Below the pieces are notes generated by a model that worked only from the letters and a program-made list of their open reading frames with translations, ran no database searches and was not told the DNA's origin. A stretch of DNA of 35,146 bases from Alkalibacillus filiformis (GTDB lineage: Bacteria > Bacillota > Bacilli > Bacillales > Alkalibacillaceae), in NCBI RefSeq assembly GCF_030814115.1, contig NZ_JAUSUP010000017.1, positions 1-35,146 on the forward strand. The letters run 5' to 3'. Shown here piece after piece: positions 14,413 through 23,438 of the stretch. The stretch's first letter is position 1; each line of letters opens with the position of its first letter. The position numbers were made by a program, and so were the translations under genes.

Positions 14413-15819
14413 ATGCTTACTACAATAGAAAGACTTTCGATTAATGAAAAACTTAACGAAGCTTTAAGTCATATAGATGAACAAGGTCAATTTTTATCGC
14501 TTACAATTGAGGTATCTTCAATTAATCCAATTGATTACTTTGCGAGTAGAGACGATTTAAAGGGTGAACGATTTTACTGGACGAGTGCAGATGGCGAGTT
14601 AACTTTTGTTGGCTTGGGTTATGCCAATCAGTTTTATTCAACGGATTCTGATGAACGTTATCAGTCAATTGAACAAGCCTTACAGGATCAAAAACAACAA
14701 ATGATCCAACTTCAAAATGAACAAATCGCAGGTACTGGAGCTATATACTTTGGTGGCTTTTCATTCTTTAATGAACGTCATCACTCTGAGTGGCATGACT
14801 TTCCAGTGAATCAGTTTGTGCTTCCTAAACGCCTTCTTACCGTTAAGAGTGGGAAGCATTACTTATCTTTAAATTTATGGATAGAACCCAACGACTCTGC
14901 AGAAAATGTTTCAACCATGATTGAAACTGAGTTAGATCAAGTCAATGGAGTACAACCATTCACAAATAAGGAAATGAGCTTTGCGCAGGTTAATGACGAG
15001 TTAACTTATGAAGAATGGCAGTCATTAATTGTTAATGCGGTTAATGAAATTAATGATGGCAAGCTTGATAAAGTAGTACTAGCGCGTGAAGTCGAAGCGC
15101 TCTTTGAAGAACAGGTCCCTGTTGAACAAGTGTTGAACGCATTGTTAGAACAACAAGAGCGTAGTTACATTTTTGTTATGGAAAATAATAATCAGGCTTT
15201 TATTGGTGCGACACCTGAACGATTAGTGGAAGTGAATAGTGGTGAGCTTCAGTCAGCTTGTTTAGCTGGTACGACATCACGTGGACAAACAGTTGATGAA
15301 GATGAGTGGAAAGCTTTAGAGTTATTGAAGGACGATAAGAATTTAGAGGAGCACCAATATGTCGTTAAGATGATTCAAAATTCTGTGTCGCCTTTATGTG
15401 ATAGGCTATCTATTCCAAATCAACCGATGATCAGGAAGTTAAGCAAAATTCAGCATCTATTCACACCCGTTTCAGGAACATTAAAAGAAAGTGTGACTAT
15501 TTTTGATGCATTAAAAGCGTTACATCCTACACCAGCTTTAGGTGGGGAGCCACGTCAAGAAGCGATGGATTTTATCCAACAACATGAACCTCTTGAGCGT
15601 GGTTGGTACGCAGCACCAATTGGTTGGGTCGATGCAAACTTTAACGGTGAGTTTGCTGTTGCCATAAGGTCTGCATTATTAACAGGACATAAAGCGCGAC
15701 TATTTGCTGGTTGTGGTATTGTTTCTGATTCAGATCCTAAAGCAGAGTATGACGAAACAAACTTAAAGTTTTCACCAATGTTAGGAGCTTTAGGGGGGTA
15801 CATCGATGACAATGAATGA
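14413..15819 (+). CDS. menF: isochorismate synthase
   Basis: Mg-dependent enzyme that isomerises chorismate to isochorismate, the entry step of menaquinone synthesis. The open frame begins at 14344, but the ATG at 14413 follows GGAGGA by 6 bases and gives 468 residues, close to B. subtilis MenF. The C-terminal chorismate-binding domain (about 205-460) contains GKLDKVVLAREVE, FIGATPERLVEV, CLAGTTSRG, HPTPALGGEPRQEA, ERGWYAAPIGWV and the final AGCGIVSDSDPKAEYDET. Its end overlaps menD by 14 bases, so the two are translationally coupled. Confidence 0.95.
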   Translation: MLTTIERLSINEKLNEALSHIDEQGQFLSLTIEVSSINPIDYFASRDDLKGERFYWTSADGELTFVGLGYANQFYSTDSDERYQSIEQALQDQKQQMIQLQNEQIAGTGAIYFGGFSFFNERHHSEWHDFPVNQFVLPKRLLTVKSGKHYLSLNLWIEPNDSAENVSTMIETELDQVNGVQPFTNKEMSFAQVNDELTYEEWQSLIVNAVNEINDGKLDKVVLAREVEALFEEQVPVEQVLNALLEQQERSYIFVMENNNQAFIGATPERLVEVNSGELQSACLAGTTSRGQTVDEDEWKALELLKDDKNLEEHQYVVKMIQNSVSPLCDRLSIPNQPMIRKLSKIQHLFTPVSGTLKESVTIFDALKALHPTPALGGEPRQEAMDFIQQHEPLERGWYAAPIGWVDANFNGEFAVAIRSALLTGHKARLFAGCGIVSDSDPKAEYDETNLKFSPMLGALGGYIDDNE

Positions 15820-17539
15820 GCAAACGTATTATTTATCTTATTTTATAGATGAACTTTTTCAAAATGGTATGGAAGATGTTGTCATCTCACCAGGGTCTAG
15901 GTCAACGCCTTTAGCCATGTTATTTTCAGAGCACCCTCATCTTAATGACTGGCTTCATTTCGATGAGCGCTCTGCTGCATTTTTTGCTTTAGGCATTGCG
16001 CAAACAAAGCAAAAGCCTGTAGCATTAATATGTACTTCAGGTACGGCGGCAGCAAACTATTACCCGGCAATAATTGAAGCTTACTATAGTCGAGTACCAT
16101 TGATTATTTTAACCGCTGATCGTCCACATGAATTACGTGACAATGGTGCACCACAAGCAATTGATCAAATTAAAATGTACGGTGATTATGTGAAACATTA
16201 TCACGAAATGGCGTTGCCTGAAGCAACAGAACCTATGTTAGGCTATAGCCGAAGACTAGCTAGTCGGGCTTATACGATCGCAAACAGCCGAAATAAAGGC
16301 GTTGTACAGTATAACTTTCCATTTAGAGATCCGTTAATTCCCGATTTACTTTTGAAGGACTTATGGGGACAGTTTAAGTCGCCATATTTAAAATCGTCTG
16401 GCGGATTTGAGACGATTGATGACTTTGAAGCGGAAGATATTTTGCAAGCTGTCTCTAATTACAATCGTGGATTAATTGTTTGTGGCGAACTAACACGTGA
16501 GGAAGAAATCACTTCAGTATTAAAACTTGCAAAAGAATGGAAAATACCTGTCTTAGCAGATTCACTAAGCCAATTAAGACAGTATGAAGAGACTCATGAG
16601 TATGTCATTTCTACATATGATGCATTGCTAAAGCATGATGATTTTCGTGAAAATTACCAACCAGAGTTCATCATCCGATTTGGCTCAATGCCGGTTTCAA
16701 AACCATATTTTCAGTGGTTAATGAGTTATGAACCTAATTTACACATCGTCGTTGATGAACAAGCGGGATACCGAGAACCTTCGAATGCAAGGACATGGAT
16801 GGTATATAGTAGTGTAGATCATTTCATCGATCAATTGTTAAGCAGTAATAGCTCTTACGTTTGCGATCAAAAATGGACTAGAGAATGGCTGTCCATTGAT
16901 GAAGAAACGAAAACGATGTTAAGAAGAATCACTGAGCATGAATTAACTGAGGGTTCAGTTGTTTCAACTTTGTCAGATCACTTACCAAACCGCCATACAG
17001 TATTTGTTGGTAGTAGTATGCCGATCCGTGACATGGATACATTTTTTCTCCCGGCTAAAAAGCATGTAACGGTTAGAGCTAATAGAGGAGCGAACGGTAT
17101 TGATGGCGTAGTTTCATCAGCCTTTGGTGCTGCTGCAACAGGAGAAGAGGTCACATTGTTAATTGGTGACTTATCGTTTTTACATGATTATACGTCATTG
17201 CTTCTTGGTATAAAAAATGAACTGAATCTACGAATTGTCGTCATTAATAATAATGGCGGTGGGATCTTTTCATTTCTACCACAATATGAGCATAAAAAAC
17301 ATTTCGAAAAACTGTTTGGCACACCATTTAATCCGCCAATTAAAGAAATGGTTGGATCTCTCGGGGTTCGTTATCATTTTGCTCAGTCCAATGAACAGTT
17401 AGCTCGTCTAGTTCGTAAGCCCGTTACTGGAATTGAAGTCGTTGAAGTACAAACAGATCGTGATGAAAACTTCAAATGGCATCAAGATATAAGAGGACAT
17501 GTCCGTCAGATAATTAATGATTATAAAGGTGAACGTTAA
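15806..17539 (+). CDS. menD: SEPHCHC synthase (2-oxoglutarate/isochorismate, TPP-dependent)
   Basis: Thiamine-diphosphate enzyme that adds the succinyl semialdehyde unit from 2-oxoglutarate to isochorismate, yielding 2-succinyl-5-enolpyruvyl-6-hydroxy-3-cyclohexene-1-carboxylate. The 577-residue protein has SPGSRSTPLA (28-37) and the TPP-activating Glu54 (FDERSAAFF) in the N-terminal domain. The diphosphate-binding motif runs from GDLSFLHD to VVINNNGGGIF (about 452-486). The start at 15806 has a GGGGGG SD 7 bases upstream, inside menF; a second ATG two codons later is less favoured. Confidence 0.96.
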   Translation: MTMNEQTYYLSYFIDELFQNGMEDVVISPGSRSTPLAMLFSEHPHLNDWLHFDERSAAFFALGIAQTKQKPVALICTSGTAAANYYPAIIEAYYSRVPLIILTADRPHELRDNGAPQAIDQIKMYGDYVKHYHEMALPEATEPMLGYSRRLASRAYTIANSRNKGVVQYNFPFRDPLIPDLLLKDLWGQFKSPYLKSSGGFETIDDFEAEDILQAVSNYNRGLIVCGELTREEEITSVLKLAKEWKIPVLADSLSQLRQYEETHEYVISTYDALLKHDDFRENYQPEFIIRFGSMPVSKPYFQWLMSYEPNLHIVVDEQAGYREPSNARTWMVYSSVDHFIDQLLSSNSSYVCDQKWTREWLSIDEETKTMLRRITEHELTEGSVVSTLSDHLPNRHTVFVGSSMPIRDMDTFFLPAKKHVTVRANRGANGIDGVVSSAFGAAATGEEVTLLIGDLSFLHDYTSLLLGIKNELNLRIVVINNNGGGIFSFLPQYEHKKHFEKLFGTPFNPPIKEMVGSLGVRYHFAQSNEQLARLVRKPVTGIEVVEVQTDRDENFKWHQDIRGHVRQIINDYKGER

Positions 17540-17540
17540 T

Positions 17541-18335
17541 ATGTATTACACAATTAATGACAATACGTATTATGTAAGGACGATTGGTGAAGGTGAACCG
17601 TTAGTCATGTTACATGGGTTTACTGGAGCTTCAACGACATGGAAAGATGTCATTGAATATTTGAGTGGTTACAGACTGGTGTTAATCGATCTACCTGGAC
17701 ATGGGCAAACAGAAATAAATAACTTAACGGATATGAGACAAGCTTGTGTTGAACTAAATCAACTATTTCTTGAAATCGGCCTTAAACAATTTAATCTACT
17801 AGGTTATTCAATGGGGGGGCGTATGTCGTTAGTTTATACATCGATGTACCCCGAAACTGTGAGCTCTTTAATATTAGTTGGTGCATCCCCTGGGTTACAA
17901 GGAGCAGACCGAAATAAACGAAAAGAACAAGATGAGAAGTTGGCAAATTTCATTATAGAATCAGGTATGGAGTCATTTGTCGACTATTGGGAATCGCTCT
18001 CTCTATTTAAAACGCAACTTAATCTCTCAATAGAAAAACGTAATGAAATTAGAGCAGAACGTTTATCACAGCAGGCAGAAGGGTTAGCGCTGTCTTTAAG
18101 GACGATGGGAACAGGTCACCAACCTAACCTTTGGCCTGATTTAGCAAAAATTAATCCACCAGTTTTACTAATTGTAGGTGAATTCGACGAAAAATTTGTT
18201 AAAATAAATGAAGAAATGGTAAAAAATCTACGAAATGCTAAAATGGATATAGTGGATGAAACTGGACATGCTGTTTATGTAGAAAGTCCGCGAATTTTTG
18301 GTAAAATAGTAAGTAGGTTTTTAAACCATACATAA
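17541..18335 (+). CDS. menH: SHCHC synthase, alpha/beta hydrolase fold
   Basis: Eliminates pyruvate from SEPHCHC to give 2-succinyl-6-hydroxy-2,4-cyclohexadiene-1-carboxylate. The 264-residue protein has the oxyanion region LHGFTGAS (24-31), the nucleophile Ser90 in LLGYSMGGR, an Asp in VGEFDEKF (about 217) and the triad His in [11 protein letters not shown] (about 244). The start is taken at ATG 17541, 8 bases after AAAGGTGA, rather than an in-frame ATG at 17517 inside menD. It lies between menD and menB, the usual place. Confidence 0.93.
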   Translation: MYYTINDNTYYVRTIGEGEPLVMLHGFTGASTTWKDVIEYLSGYRLVLIDLPGHGQTEINNLTDMRQACVELNQLFLEIGLKQFNLLGYSMGGRMSLVYTSMYPETVSSLILVGASPGLQGADRNKRKEQDEKLANFIIESGMESFVDYWESLSLFKTQLNLSIEKRNEIRAERLSQQAEGLALSLRTMGTGHQPNLWPDLAKINPPVLLIVGEFDEKFVKINEEMVKNLRNAKMDIVDETGHAVYVESPRIFGKIVSRFLNHT

Positions 18336-18354
18336 CATTGAAGGGGGTAAGACA

Positions 18355-19173
18355 ATGGCAATCGAGTGGGTAACTGAAAGAGAATATGAAGAAATTAAAT
18401 ATGAAACGCATAATGGTATTGCCAAAATTACTATTAATCGTCCGGAAAAGCGTAATGCCTTTACGCCTTTAACGGTACAAGAGTTAATCGATGCTTTTGC
18501 CTATGCACGTGATGACTCTAAAATTGGAGTAATCGTTTTAGCAGGTGAAGGGGACAAAGCATTTTGTTCTGGTGGAGACCAGTCAGTACGTGGGCATGGT
18601 GGATATGTAGGAACTGACCATATACCACGTCTTAACGTATTAGACTTACAACGTTTAATCCGTACAACTCCTAAACCAGTAGTCGCTATGGTGTCAGGTT
18701 ATGCAATTGGTGGTGGACACGTACTACACGTTGTATGTGACTTAACAATTGCAGGTGACAATGCAATCTTTGGTCAAACAGGTCCTAAAGTAGGTAGCTT
18801 TGACGCTGGATACGGTGCTGGATATTTAGCGCGTATTGTTGGTCATAAGAAAGCGCGTGAAATTTGGTACTTATGCCGTCAATACGACGCTGATGAAGCA
18901 AAAGAAATGGGTCTTGTAAACACAGTCGTTCCAGTTGATCAGTTAGAAGAAGAAACCGTTCAATGGTGTAACGAAATGTTAGAAAAGTCACCAACAGCAC
19001 TACGCTTCTTAAAAGCTTCGTTCAACGCGGACACTGACGGTTTAGCTGGTCTACAACAAATGGGTGGCGACGCAACATTACTTTATTACACTACTGAGGA
19101 AGCAAAAGAAGGTCGCGATGCATTTAAAGAAAAGCGTAAGCCGGACTTTGATCAATTCCCACGTTTCCCATAA
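18355..19173 (+). CDS. menB: 1,4-dihydroxy-2-naphthoyl-CoA synthase
   Basis: Crotonase-fold enzyme that cyclises o-succinylbenzoyl-CoA to DHNA-CoA. The 272-residue protein has the crotonase start [12 protein letters not shown], the oxyanion-hole segments [11 protein letters not shown] (about 69-79) and [13 protein letters not shown], and the MenB-typical loop [20 protein letters not shown] that carries the active-site residues. The C-terminus FDQFPRFP is characteristic of MenB. SD GGGGGT precedes the ATG, 19 bases after menH. It is the last men gene before repeat copy B interrupts the operon. Confidence 0.97.
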   Translation: MAIEWVTEREYEEIKYETHNGIAKITINRPEKRNAFTPLTVQELIDAFAYARDDSKIGVIVLAGEGDKAFCSGGDQSVRGHGGYVGTDHIPRLNVLDLQRLIRTTPKPVVAMVSGYAIGGGHVLHVVCDLTIAGDNAIFGQTGPKVGSFDAGYGAGYLARIVGHKKAREIWYLCRQYDADEAKEMGLVNTVVPVDQLEEETVQWCNEMLEKSPTALRFLKASFNADTDGLAGLQQMGGDATLLYYTTEEAKEGRDAFKEKRKPDFDQFPRFP

Positions 19174-19185
19174 AAATGAGTGAAG

Positions 19186-19704
19186 AGGTTGAGACAAAAG
19201 GGATGATGTGTTGTGAAAACACGAACTTTTGATTTTTTGATGTTAGTTAAGCAATTACTTAGCGGAATCAAAATGCGTAGACTCCTGGTCGGCTAAAAGC
19301 GGTCACGTCCTGCGCCTGCGGTTACTCGGCGCAAATTAAAGCGCTGAAGCTTTTGAAATCTGCATTTGTGGCCAACGCCGACATTAGACCGTCCAGGTCG
19401 TCATGGCAAAGGCCTGGGTGAGACCCCACCGGATGCACCTGCGTCTTCTAGCTATGCTTCGAAGCAGGCTTCCTCGGTGCAAAGCACAAGGAGGTTACTC
19501 GAAGTAGTAGCTTGGCTCACTAGCCGCCCCGGCAAAGAAAACACTGCGACAAACGACCGTAGGGAGTTTGAGCAGATGTTGCACTTGTGCCCTGTGGGTA
19601 AAAGCGAAGCATTTTGATGGAGCGTAATTAAAAGGTAAACCCGAACGAAGTCAGTATATGATTTCGTTCGGGTTTTGTGTAATAAGAATTAGTTCTATCT
19701 CCTA
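19186..19704. mobile_element. dispersed structured repeat, copy B (about 519 bp), inside the men operon
   Basis: Same family as copy A: it begins with AGGTTGAGACAAAAG (19186), shares GCGGAATCAAAATGCG, GCAAAGGCCTGGGTGAGACC, GCCGCCC, AGCGAAGCATTTTGATGG, AAACCCGAACGAAGTCA and CGGGTTTTGTGT, and ends near AGTTCTATCTCCTA. It is longer because three extra segments lie at about 19289-19403, 19429-19505 and 19533-19604. These contain their own inverted pairs (GTCGGC with GCCGAC; AGCTATGCTTCGA with TCGAAGTAGTAGCT). The right terminal repeat has decayed. There is no coding gene; an 83-codon frame inside is composed of repeat sequence. It separates menB from menE by 566 bases. Confidence 0.75.
19637..19679 (+). 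terminator. terminator hairpin at the right end of repeat copy B
   Basis: AAACCCGAACGAAGTCA (19637-19653) pairs over 17 bp (one G-U) with TGATTTCGTTCGGGTTT (19659-19675), loop GTATA, followed by TGTGT. It is predicted to reduce or stop read-through from menFDHB into menEC. Confidence 0.7.
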
Positions 19705-19739
19705 CATATAAAGTTAGACTTGAAAGGAACGTCAGTAAT

Positions 19740-21206
19740 ATGACAGAAATGATAAATTGGCTAACTAAAAGAGCTGAACTATCCCCGAATAAACAAGCCG
19801 TCGTTTTAAAAGACGGCACAGCTTATACATTTTCAGATTTGAAAAATCACGCTAAAAGTGTAGCTAGCTACTTAGCTCATTTAGGGATTAAACAAGGGGA
19901 TCACGTTGCACTGTTATCTAAAAATAGTTATGATTTTCTTGTTACGATTCATGCTTTAAATTATCTCGAAGTGACGAGCTTTTTAATAAATACGCGTTTA
20001 ACAGCTCAAGAGATTAATTATCAGCTAGAAGACGGGGAAGTTCGTTACTTAATATATGATGAGGATTTGTCAGATCTAGCTGAACCAATCGCACAACAAG
20101 CGGTTAAGACAGTGAGTATGCAACAATGTCCTAAAAGTAACCAGACTAATAATATAATGACTGACGATTTAAACTTGAAATCAACATCACATATTTTGTA
20201 TACGTCAGGTACGACAGGGAATCCAAAAGGTGTGCAATTGACGTATCAGAATCATTGGTGGAGTGCGACAGCTTCAGCATTAAACTTAGGGTTACACGAC
20301 CATGATCGTTGGCTGTTAAGTTTGCCAATGTTTCACGTAGGTGGGTTATCAATCGTTTACCGAAGTGTTATCTACGGTATTCCGATACATTTACATGACA
20401 CGTTTGATGTAGAAGCGGTTCACGAAGATTTGATGAAAAATGGTGTGACTATTGTTTCAGTCGTTAGCGTTATGTTGGAGCAGTTGTTAGATCGCTTAGG
20501 TGAAGAGCATTATCCAGAGCAGTTTCGCTGTATGTTATTAGGTGGAGGTCCAGCACCTAAAGGCTTGTTACAACAAGCAAAAGATAAACATGTCCCTGTG
20601 TTTCAAACGTATGGCATGACAGAAACGGCCTCACAGTTTTGTACGTTAGATGATGAGAATGCTTTATCTAAAATTGGATCAGCTGGTAAACCCCTTTTTC
20701 CAAATCAATTAAAAATCATACAAAACGAACAAGAACAACCAGCTAACGAAGTAGGAGAAATTGTTGTTAAAGGACCCACTGTAACTCAAGGTTACTACAA
20801 TCGAGACGAAGCGACCCGTGAAACGATTGTTAATGGCTGGTTAAAAACAGGTGACCTCGGTTATTTTGATGAAGACGGTTTTCTATACGTTGTCGATCGC
20901 CGCAAAGATTTAATCATTTCTGGTGGAGAAAATGTATATCCAGCTGAAATAGAAGGTGTATTAAAAATGCACCCTAAAGTAAAAGATGCAGGTGTCGTCG
21001 GACAAGAAGATGACCGATGGGGACAAGTACCTGCGGCGTTTATCGTTTTTGAAGAAGCGGTTGATTTTGCTAAACTCGAGCAGTTTTGTTTAGAACATTT
21101 AGCCAAATATAAATGTCCAAAAAAGTGGACTTCAATTGATGAATTGCCACGTAATGCTTCTAAAAAGTTGTTACGTCATCAATTACAAAAGCAATTAAAG
21201 GAGTGA
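19740..21206 (+). CDS. menE: o-succinylbenzoate-CoA ligase
   Basis: Adenylate-forming enzyme that activates OSB with ATP and CoA to OSB-CoA. The 488-residue protein has the P-loop-like ILYTSGTTGNPKG (about 153-165), the YGMTET motif (about 296-301), KTGDLGYFDEDG (about 367-378) and the hinge DRRKDLIISGGENVYP leading to the C-terminal domain, with the catalytic lysine in NASKK near the end. SD AAAGGA is 11 bases before the ATG, longer than usual; ATG 19749 is an alternative. It follows repeat copy B and has no obvious promoter of its own. It is coupled to menC with a 4-base gap. Confidence 0.95.
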   Translation: MTEMINWLTKRAELSPNKQAVVLKDGTAYTFSDLKNHAKSVASYLAHLGIKQGDHVALLSKNSYDFLVTIHALNYLEVTSFLINTRLTAQEINYQLEDGEVRYLIYDEDLSDLAEPIAQQAVKTVSMQQCPKSNQTNNIMTDDLNLKSTSHILYTSGTTGNPKGVQLTYQNHWWSATASALNLGLHDHDRWLLSLPMFHVGGLSIVYRSVIYGIPIHLHDTFDVEAVHEDLMKNGVTIVSVVSVMLEQLLDRLGEEHYPEQFRCMLLGGGPAPKGLLQQAKDKHVPVFQTYGMTETASQFCTLDDENALSKIGSAGKPLFPNQLKIIQNEQEQPANEVGEIVVKGPTVTQGYYNRDEATRETIVNGWLKTGDLGYFDEDGFLYVVDRRKDLIISGGENVYPAEIEGVLKMHPKVKDAGVVGQEDDRWGQVPAAFIVFEEAVDFAKLEQFCLEHLAKYKCPKKWTSIDELPRNASKKLLRHQLQKQLKE

Positions 21207-21210
21207 GAAG

Positions 21211-22317
21211 ATGGACTTAAAGGAAGTCATCGTTCGACAAGTCGGGATGAAGTTGAAGAAACCCTTTCAAACGGTTAATGGCTTAGTTGTTATGCGTGAT
21301 ACGCTTATTATAGAAGCGCATGATCAAAATGGTCATGTTGGATATGGTGAATGTGTCGCCTTTGCAGACCCTTTCTATACACCAGAGACGACAACGACAG
21401 CTTGGGATATGTTGAGGTATTTTTTATTACCAATTTTAAAGAAAAGTAAAATTGAACACCCTAATCAAGTTCACGAAACGTTTAGTGGTGTTCAAGGTCA
21501 TCAAATGGCTAAGGCTGGAATTGAAACAGCTTTATGGGACTTATACGCTAAACAACAGAAGAAAAGCTTGAAAGAAGTAATCGGTGGTCAGTACGATGAA
21601 GTCGAAAGTGGTGTCGTCCTTTCCTTGACTGATGATTTAAAGGAACAAGCGAAAGAATTTACTAAAAAAGGCTACAAGCGCTTCAAGTTAAAAGTACAAA
21701 AAGGCAAAGAACGAGAAACCATAGAAAAAGCAAAAGAATATATCGGTGATGTACCGATTATGTTTGACGGTAATGGCGGATACGGTCCTGAAGATATGTT
21801 GCATCTAAAAAATTTAGATGATTTAAACTTACATATGATCGAACAACCTTTTAGACAAGATGACTTTTATTATCATCATCAATTGAAAAAAGAGATGAAC
21901 ACATTAATCTGTCTTGATGAAACCGTTAAATCTGAACATGATGCTTTTCAGGCAATTGAACTAAATGCAGCTGGCTGTATTAATGTCAAATTAGGACGCG
22001 TAGGAGGTTATCAAGTTGCCTTGAACATTCACAACTTTGCTAAGGTAGCGGATATGCCATTATGGTGTGGCGGAATGATAGAGACAGGAATCGGTCGAGC
22101 TCATAACGTTATATTAGCCTCACTAGAACAATTCAAGTTACCTGGTGATTTATCTGAATCTCAGCGTTATTGGGAAGAAGATATAATTGATAAGCCATAT
22201 AAAGTGAAAGACGGGAAAGTTCAAGTACCTACGAAGCATGGTATTGGTGTTAAAGTAAATGAAAAAAGATTAAGTGAACGCACTGTACGCCAGTTTGAAT
22301 TTGAAATGACAAACTAA
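21211..22317 (+). CDS. menC: o-succinylbenzoate synthase
   Basis: Enolase-superfamily enzyme that dehydrates SHCHC to o-succinylbenzoate. The 368-residue protein has all catalytic positions of the family: Lys159 and Lys161 (FKLKVQ), metal ligands Asp186 (MFDGNGGY), Glu211 (MIEQPF) and Asp236 (CLDETVKS), and Lys260 (INVKLGRVGG). SD AAGGAGTGAG precedes the ATG. It is the last gene of the men operon. Some relatives also have N-acylamino acid racemase activity, but the setting argues for MenC. Confidence 0.95.
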   Translation: MDLKEVIVRQVGMKLKKPFQTVNGLVVMRDTLIIEAHDQNGHVGYGECVAFADPFYTPETTTTAWDMLRYFLLPILKKSKIEHPNQVHETFSGVQGHQMAKAGIETALWDLYAKQQKKSLKEVIGGQYDEVESGVVLSLTDDLKEQAKEFTKKGYKRFKLKVQKGKERETIEKAKEYIGDVPIMFDGNGGYGPEDMLHLKNLDDLNLHMIEQPFRQDDFYYHHQLKKEMNTLICLDETVKSEHDAFQAIELNAAGCINVKLGRVGGYQVALNIHNFAKVADMPLWCGGMIETGIGRAHNVILASLEQFKLPGDLSESQRYWEEDIIDKPYKVKDGKVQVPTKHGIGVKVNEKRLSERTVRQFEFEMTN

Positions 22318-22331
22318 TGCATAAATTAAAA

Positions 22332-22361
22332 CCACCTTTGGCACATTAAGGACAGAGGTGG
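22332..22361 (+). promoter_or_regulatory. hairpin covering the ribosome-binding site of the next gene
   Basis: CCACCTTTG (22332-22340) can pair along its whole length with CAGAGGTGG (22353-22361, one G-U), loop of 12. The right arm contains the SD GAGGTGG of the gene starting at 22367. There is no U-tract, so it is not a menC terminator. Folding would hide the SD. Confidence 0.5.
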
Positions 22362-22366
22362 GGCGA

Positions 22367-22708
22367 ATGGAAAATGAAAAAAGAAAATTTTATGTAAGCA
22401 TTGAATCAGGTGAGATTTCTGAATACAAAGCGGGAAATAATGATGATTTTATTATTTACGGAGATCCCGAAGAGATTATTGCACTTCGAGAACTCTTCGA
22501 TGATTTAAAAGGAGCAGAAGGTGCTACGGGCTTCCGAGCTACGATCCCTTTTAAAGAGTACCACAATGATGATGAAAATGATTCATACGATTATCATTTT
22601 ATGAAATGTTATAAAATGATACACCATTTAGGAGATGAAGCAACAAAACAACATATTGAAACAATGCCGTTCTATGACCAGTTTGATAAAATTTCAGATG
22701 AACAATAA
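22367..22708 (+). CDS. conserved-looking acidic protein, unknown function
   Basis: A 113-residue soluble, strongly acidic protein with no signal peptide or membrane segment. It contains KRKFYVSIESGEIS (5-18), an acidic helix (EEIIALRELFDDLKGAEG) and a His/Tyr-rich stretch (KEYHNDDENDSYDYHFMKCYKMIHHLGD). I do not recognise the family. The open frame starts at GTG 22358, but GAGGTGG sits on that codon, and ATG 22367 has the right spacing of 5. It lies between menC and ytkD, ends with its own terminator, and may be read from the men operon, as no promoter is obvious. Confidence 0.7.
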   Translation: MENEKRKFYVSIESGEISEYKAGNNDDFIIYGDPEEIIALRELFDDLKGAEGATGFRATIPFKEYHNDDENDSYDYHFMKCYKMIHHLGDEATKQHIETMPFYDQFDKISDEQ

Positions 22709-22740
22709 CCTTGATCCATTTTTGGTTCAAGGTTTTTTTT
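22707..22740 (+). terminator. intrinsic terminator after the unknown acidic protein gene
   Basis: AACCTTGA (22707-22714) pairs with TCAAGGTT (22727-22734), with CCA/TGG-type pairing inside, followed by eight T. It overlaps the stop codon. Confidence 0.93.
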
Positions 22741-22851
22741 GCCTTTTATAACTTCTATCAATTTTATGTTTAAGTAAGGTCTAATAGAGGAATAGTAGTC
22801 ATATAGATATTAAAAAAGATTACTAGTTTTATATTATGAGAGGTGGAAATG

Positions 22852-23409
22852 ATGAAACAATTAATGTATTTAACAATTATTGCATTACTTATTGTCACTA
22901 TACCGTTTTCATATAATCAATTAAATGCTGAACATGGGTCATTAGTTGTTTCTGAACAACAGAACCATTTCAGTTTAACTGAAAATAAAGATCAAATGAG
23001 TACATCTGATGAATCAGAACATGAATTGTCACATGAAGATATCGTTTCAGTCATGGATCGATTTATGGATCAATTAGTTCAAGAAACAACAGAAGACTAT
23101 CGTGTATCAAATTATGACACAATGGAACAATTGAAAGAGAGCTTTTCTGATTTTGCCTCAAGTCATGTAACTAATCAGTTTGTCGATTATTATTATGAAG
23201 AGAAAGATGATGGTCTCTATATTATTCCAACTGCAACACCACCTTGGTTTATAGATGGTGTAGATTATGAAAAGGTAGAAGTTGAACCAGGACACTATTT
23301 AATTAAGCAAAATAATGAAACAGAATTCGATGGAGAATATACAATTGTTATTGAGCTACAATTGAAGGATGGAGGGCAACCGTATATAATGGATATACAG
23401 TACGAATAG
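22852..23409 (+). CDS. secreted or membrane-anchored protein, unknown function
   Basis: A 185-residue protein with an N-terminal hydrophobic segment (5-20) and a possible signal peptidase I site after LNA (about 26), so it is exported or anchored. The mature part is acidic (SDESEHELSHEDIVSVMDRFMDQL) and ends in a strand-rich region (TIVIELQLKDGG). No family is recognised. ATG 22852 is chosen because GAGGTGG lies 5-6 bases before it; in-frame ATG 22849 and GTG 22843 are less well spaced. It lies 29 bases upstream of ytkD with no terminator, so the two may be co-transcribed. Confidence 0.7.
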   Translation: MKQLMYLTIIALLIVTIPFSYNQLNAEHGSLVVSEQQNHFSLTENKDQMSTSDESEHELSHEDIVSVMDRFMDQLVQETTEDYRVSNYDTMEQLKESFSDFASSHVTNQFVDYYYEEKDDGLYIIPTATPPWFIDGVDYEKVEVEPGHYLIKQNNETEFDGEYTIVIELQLKDGGQPYIMDIQYE

Positions 23410-23438
23410 ACAAAAATATAATAAAGGAACGTGTTCTA

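Noticed and set aside
19366-19617. Open frame of 83 codons inside repeat copy B
   Set aside because: It is made of repeat sequence with no ribosome-binding site or family resemblance.
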